Shown here: positions 30,938-32,447 of the stretch, piece after piece
How the letters are laid out: every line of letters starts with the position of its first letter
How positions within the stretch are numbered: the stretch's first letter is position 1
DNA from: Nitrospira sp.
Lineage (GTDB): Bacteria > Nitrospirota > Nitrospiria > Nitrospirales > Nitrospiraceae
Assembly (NCBI GenBank): GCA_024330945.1
Contig: JANDJJ010000016.1
Coordinates: 1-32,447 of the forward strand
Reading direction: 5' to 3'
Length of the DNA: 32,447 nt
Program-made: the position numbers and the translations under genes
Notes under the pieces: generated by a model
Told to the model about the DNA's origin: nothing
Database searches by the model: none
Seen by the model: only the letters and a program-made list of their open reading frames with translations

Positions 30938-32447
30938 CTACATGAAATAGCGGCTGGTGTCGAATTTGTGTTGGGTATGGTCGATCAGACGAGCGATGCT
31001 ATGAGCGTAGCCGCCGGTCTCGTCCTTTTCGGTCAAGTCCAGCTCCGGTCCGTTGTCGAGAGGATTCCCCTCCGGATCGGCGATCACTTTGACGAGCGGG
31101 CGTTCGCTGTCCGAGAGGGCGGCGGCCGGTTTGAGCACAACCGCAAATGCGCCGTTCGTGAGCTCCACGAGGCTGCCGATCGGGATGATGCCCACGCAGG
31201 TCACGAACAGCTTCATGAGCGTCGGGTCGAAGCTCGTTCCCGCCTTCTCAAGCATCAGGCGCAGGACCTTTGAGGGAGCCATCGCCTCACGTCGGTAGAC
31301 GCGGGACGACGTCATCGCGTCGTAACAATCGGTGATCGACACGATGCGGCTCGAGATGCTTTGCGTCCAGGGGACGGCCAGTTTGGGGTAGCCCGAAAAG
31401 TCGTAATTCATGTGATGCTCAAAGGACGCAGAGGCCATTCGCGCCGGAACGTTTCCGAAACCGCGCAATTTGATGAGCGTGAACACCCCTTCTTGGGGGT
31501 GGGTTTGCATGATGTCCCACTCCTCGGGGCTGAACTCGCCGGGCTTGTTCAGGACGTCCAGCGAGATCGCGCATTTCCCCACGTCGTGGAAAAGCGACGC
31601 CAAACCGAGATCGGCCAGCTCGACTTTGGCGTAGCCGGCCCGATTGCCGAGCGCCATGGAGAGCAACGCCACGTTGACGGAATGTTCTTGGGTGTACTGG
31701 TCGTGACAGCGCAACGTCGTGAAGCCCAGCATGGCCGGCTCGTCCTGCATCATCAGATCAACGATGTTTTGAATGGCCCGTTTGGCCTGTTTGAAGCTCA
31801 GCGTGCCTCCCTCGCGGGCGGATTGAGTGAGGCGGCCGACCGCGTCGGAGACTTTTTCATAGGCGGTTTTCATCTGCGCTTTCCGGCGAAGCTTCGGAGA
31901 ATCGTCGTCGGATGAAGCCGCCGCCAACACGCGGGGGCTTTCGATCGTGATGCCCGTGACATTGAGCGCGGCGAGCGCTCGCCGAAAGTCGTCGATCGAC
32001 TGCGTGGCGGGATCGAGGCTGACGAACAAAGAAGCGAACTGGCGGAGGTCGTCGGAAGATATTGAGCGGGAAAAGGTGAGCCCGCCCATTTTCCAGGTGT
32101 TCAGGGCGTCGATCACGTTGGACAGAACCAGCATCTGTTGCTGGCTGACCCTCAGATGGTCCTCGCCTAGGAAGAAGAAATCGTTCTGCAAGCGAAGCGT
32201 GACCGGATGCTCGCGGGCCATGGTGTGGATGAGCGTCAACATGGATTCGACCGGCTTGTCAAGGGCGGCGCTATTGCGACCGTGAATGCGGGACGTTTTG
32301 ATCAACGCGTTCAATTGGGTCAGCAGTTGGAACCCCAACATCGCCATTTGTTGATCGTAGATGTCGCCGGCCTCCGAGCCCTGTCCCACCTTTTTGGCAA
32401 GCGATTGCTCGTGAGCGAGAATCGGCGGCGTGCCGCTCGAGGGAGGA
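30938..32447 (-). CDS. HD-GYP-type phosphodiesterase, N-terminus cut by the right window edge
   Basis: The frame stays open from the stop at 30938 to the window end, so the protein is at least 502 residues and its start is outside. A GTG at 32389 is in frame, but the sequence before it (PPILAHEQSLAKKVGQG) reads as coding. The N-terminal ~200 residues are helical and unassigned. The middle holds an HD domain (HSVNVALLSMALG, LFHDVGKCAI, NKPGEFSPEEWDIMQTHP) followed by FEHHMNYDFSGYP, a divergent form of the HD-GYP signature HHE..DGxGYP in which the residue after HH is Met rather than Glu. HD-GYP proteins hydrolyse c-di-GMP; the altered motif makes activity uncertain. A ~100-residue C-terminal module follows. 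Confidence 0.85.
   Translation of the reverse strand, partial: PPSSGTPPILAHEQSLAKKVGQGSEAGDIYDQQMAMLGFQLLTQLNALIKTSRIHGRNSAALDKPVESMLTLIHTMAREHPVTLRLQNDFFFLGEDHLRVSQQQMLVLSNVIDALNTWKMGGLTFSRSISSDDLRQFASLFVSLDPATQSIDDFRRALAALNVTGITIESPRVLAAASSDDDSPKLRRKAQMKTAYEKVSDAVGRLTQSAREGGTLSFKQAKRAIQNIVDLMMQDEPAMLGFTTLRCHDQYTQEHSVNVALLSMALGNRAGYAKVELADLGLASLFHDVGKCAISLDVLNKPGEFSPEEWDIMQTHPQEGVFTLIKLRGFGNVPARMASASFEHHMNYDFSGYPKLAVPWTQSISSRIVSITDCYDAMTSSRVYRREAMAPSKVLRLMLEKAGTSFDPTLMKLFVTCVGIIPIGSLVELTNGAFAVVLKPAAALSDSERPLVKVIADPEGNPLDNGPELDLTEKDETGGYAHSIARLIDHTQHKFDTSRYFM

Noticed and set aside
29111..30945. Two 300-codon plus-strand frames opposite the PHP and FolB-fusion genes
   Set aside because: Both are shadows of genes with clear motifs on the minus strand.

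Overview
This 32.4 kb window of GC-rich (visibly well over half G+C) bacterial chromosome is densely coded and carries no visible IS element, phage gene, CRISPR array, tRNA or rRNA. The gene content (hopanoid/squalene genes hpnD-hpnE, MEP-pathway dxr, class II B12-dependent ribonucleotide reductase, GAF-linked GspE/PulE ATPase, HD-GYP and PilZ signalling proteins, and a membrane Ser/Thr kinase) fits a Gram-negative environmental bacterium. It looks most like a member of the Nitrospirota (Nitrospira-like). That assignment is inference from gene content and recall, not a search.

Layout. 1-1.9 kb: the tail of a cut-off ORF, then a large HExxH protein resembling the putative peptide-modifying HExxH family. 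1.9-4.8 kb (minus): a KimA-like K+ transporter followed by a secreted PKD-domain protein. 4.8-5.6 kb: a 386-base gene-free divergent region with two strong hairpins, then a PilZ protein. 5.7-8.0 kb (minus): a GAF + GspE/PulE ATPase with its own promoter. 8.25-14.3 kb (minus): the envelope/isoprenoid cluster uppS-cdsA-dxr-rseP-proS, read from a good sigma70-type promoter. 14.6-18.9 kb (plus): tldD-tldE, a dienelactone hydrolase and an unknown protein. 18.9-23.5 kb (minus): family-4 uracil-DNA glycosylase, then HAD phosphatase-hpnD-hpnE as a tightly overlapping operon, then an SH3-domain membrane protein. 23.6-27.6 kb: B12-dependent RNR (minus), a YjbQ-family protein, an unknown protein and a small secreted Cys-rich protein (plus). 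27.6-32.4 kb (minus): HD-GYP protein (cut by the right edge), a FolB-methyltransferase fusion, a PHP phosphoesterase and a Ser/Thr kinase with N-terminal membrane helices.

How the genes fit together. uppS, cdsA and dxr supply undecaprenyl carrier, CDP-diacylglycerol and isoprenoid precursors. hpnD/hpnE draw on the same isoprenoid pool for squalene and hopanoids. rseP handles envelope stress proteolysis. PilZ, HD-GYP and the GspE ATPase suggest c-di-GMP control of pili or secretion, although they are not in one operon.

The most notable signals are: (1) the HExxH putative peptide beta-hydroxylase with a possible substrate-peptide tail just upstream; (2) an identical 12-base extended -10 element exactly 5 bases before the ATG of two unrelated genes (kimA-like and nrdJ), with a similar arrangement at the folB fusion, which points to leaderless transcripts; (3) a shared 11-base promoter word before the gspE and kinase genes; (4) the FolB-methyltransferase fusion; (5) a HAD phosphatase translationally coupled to hpnD-hpnE.
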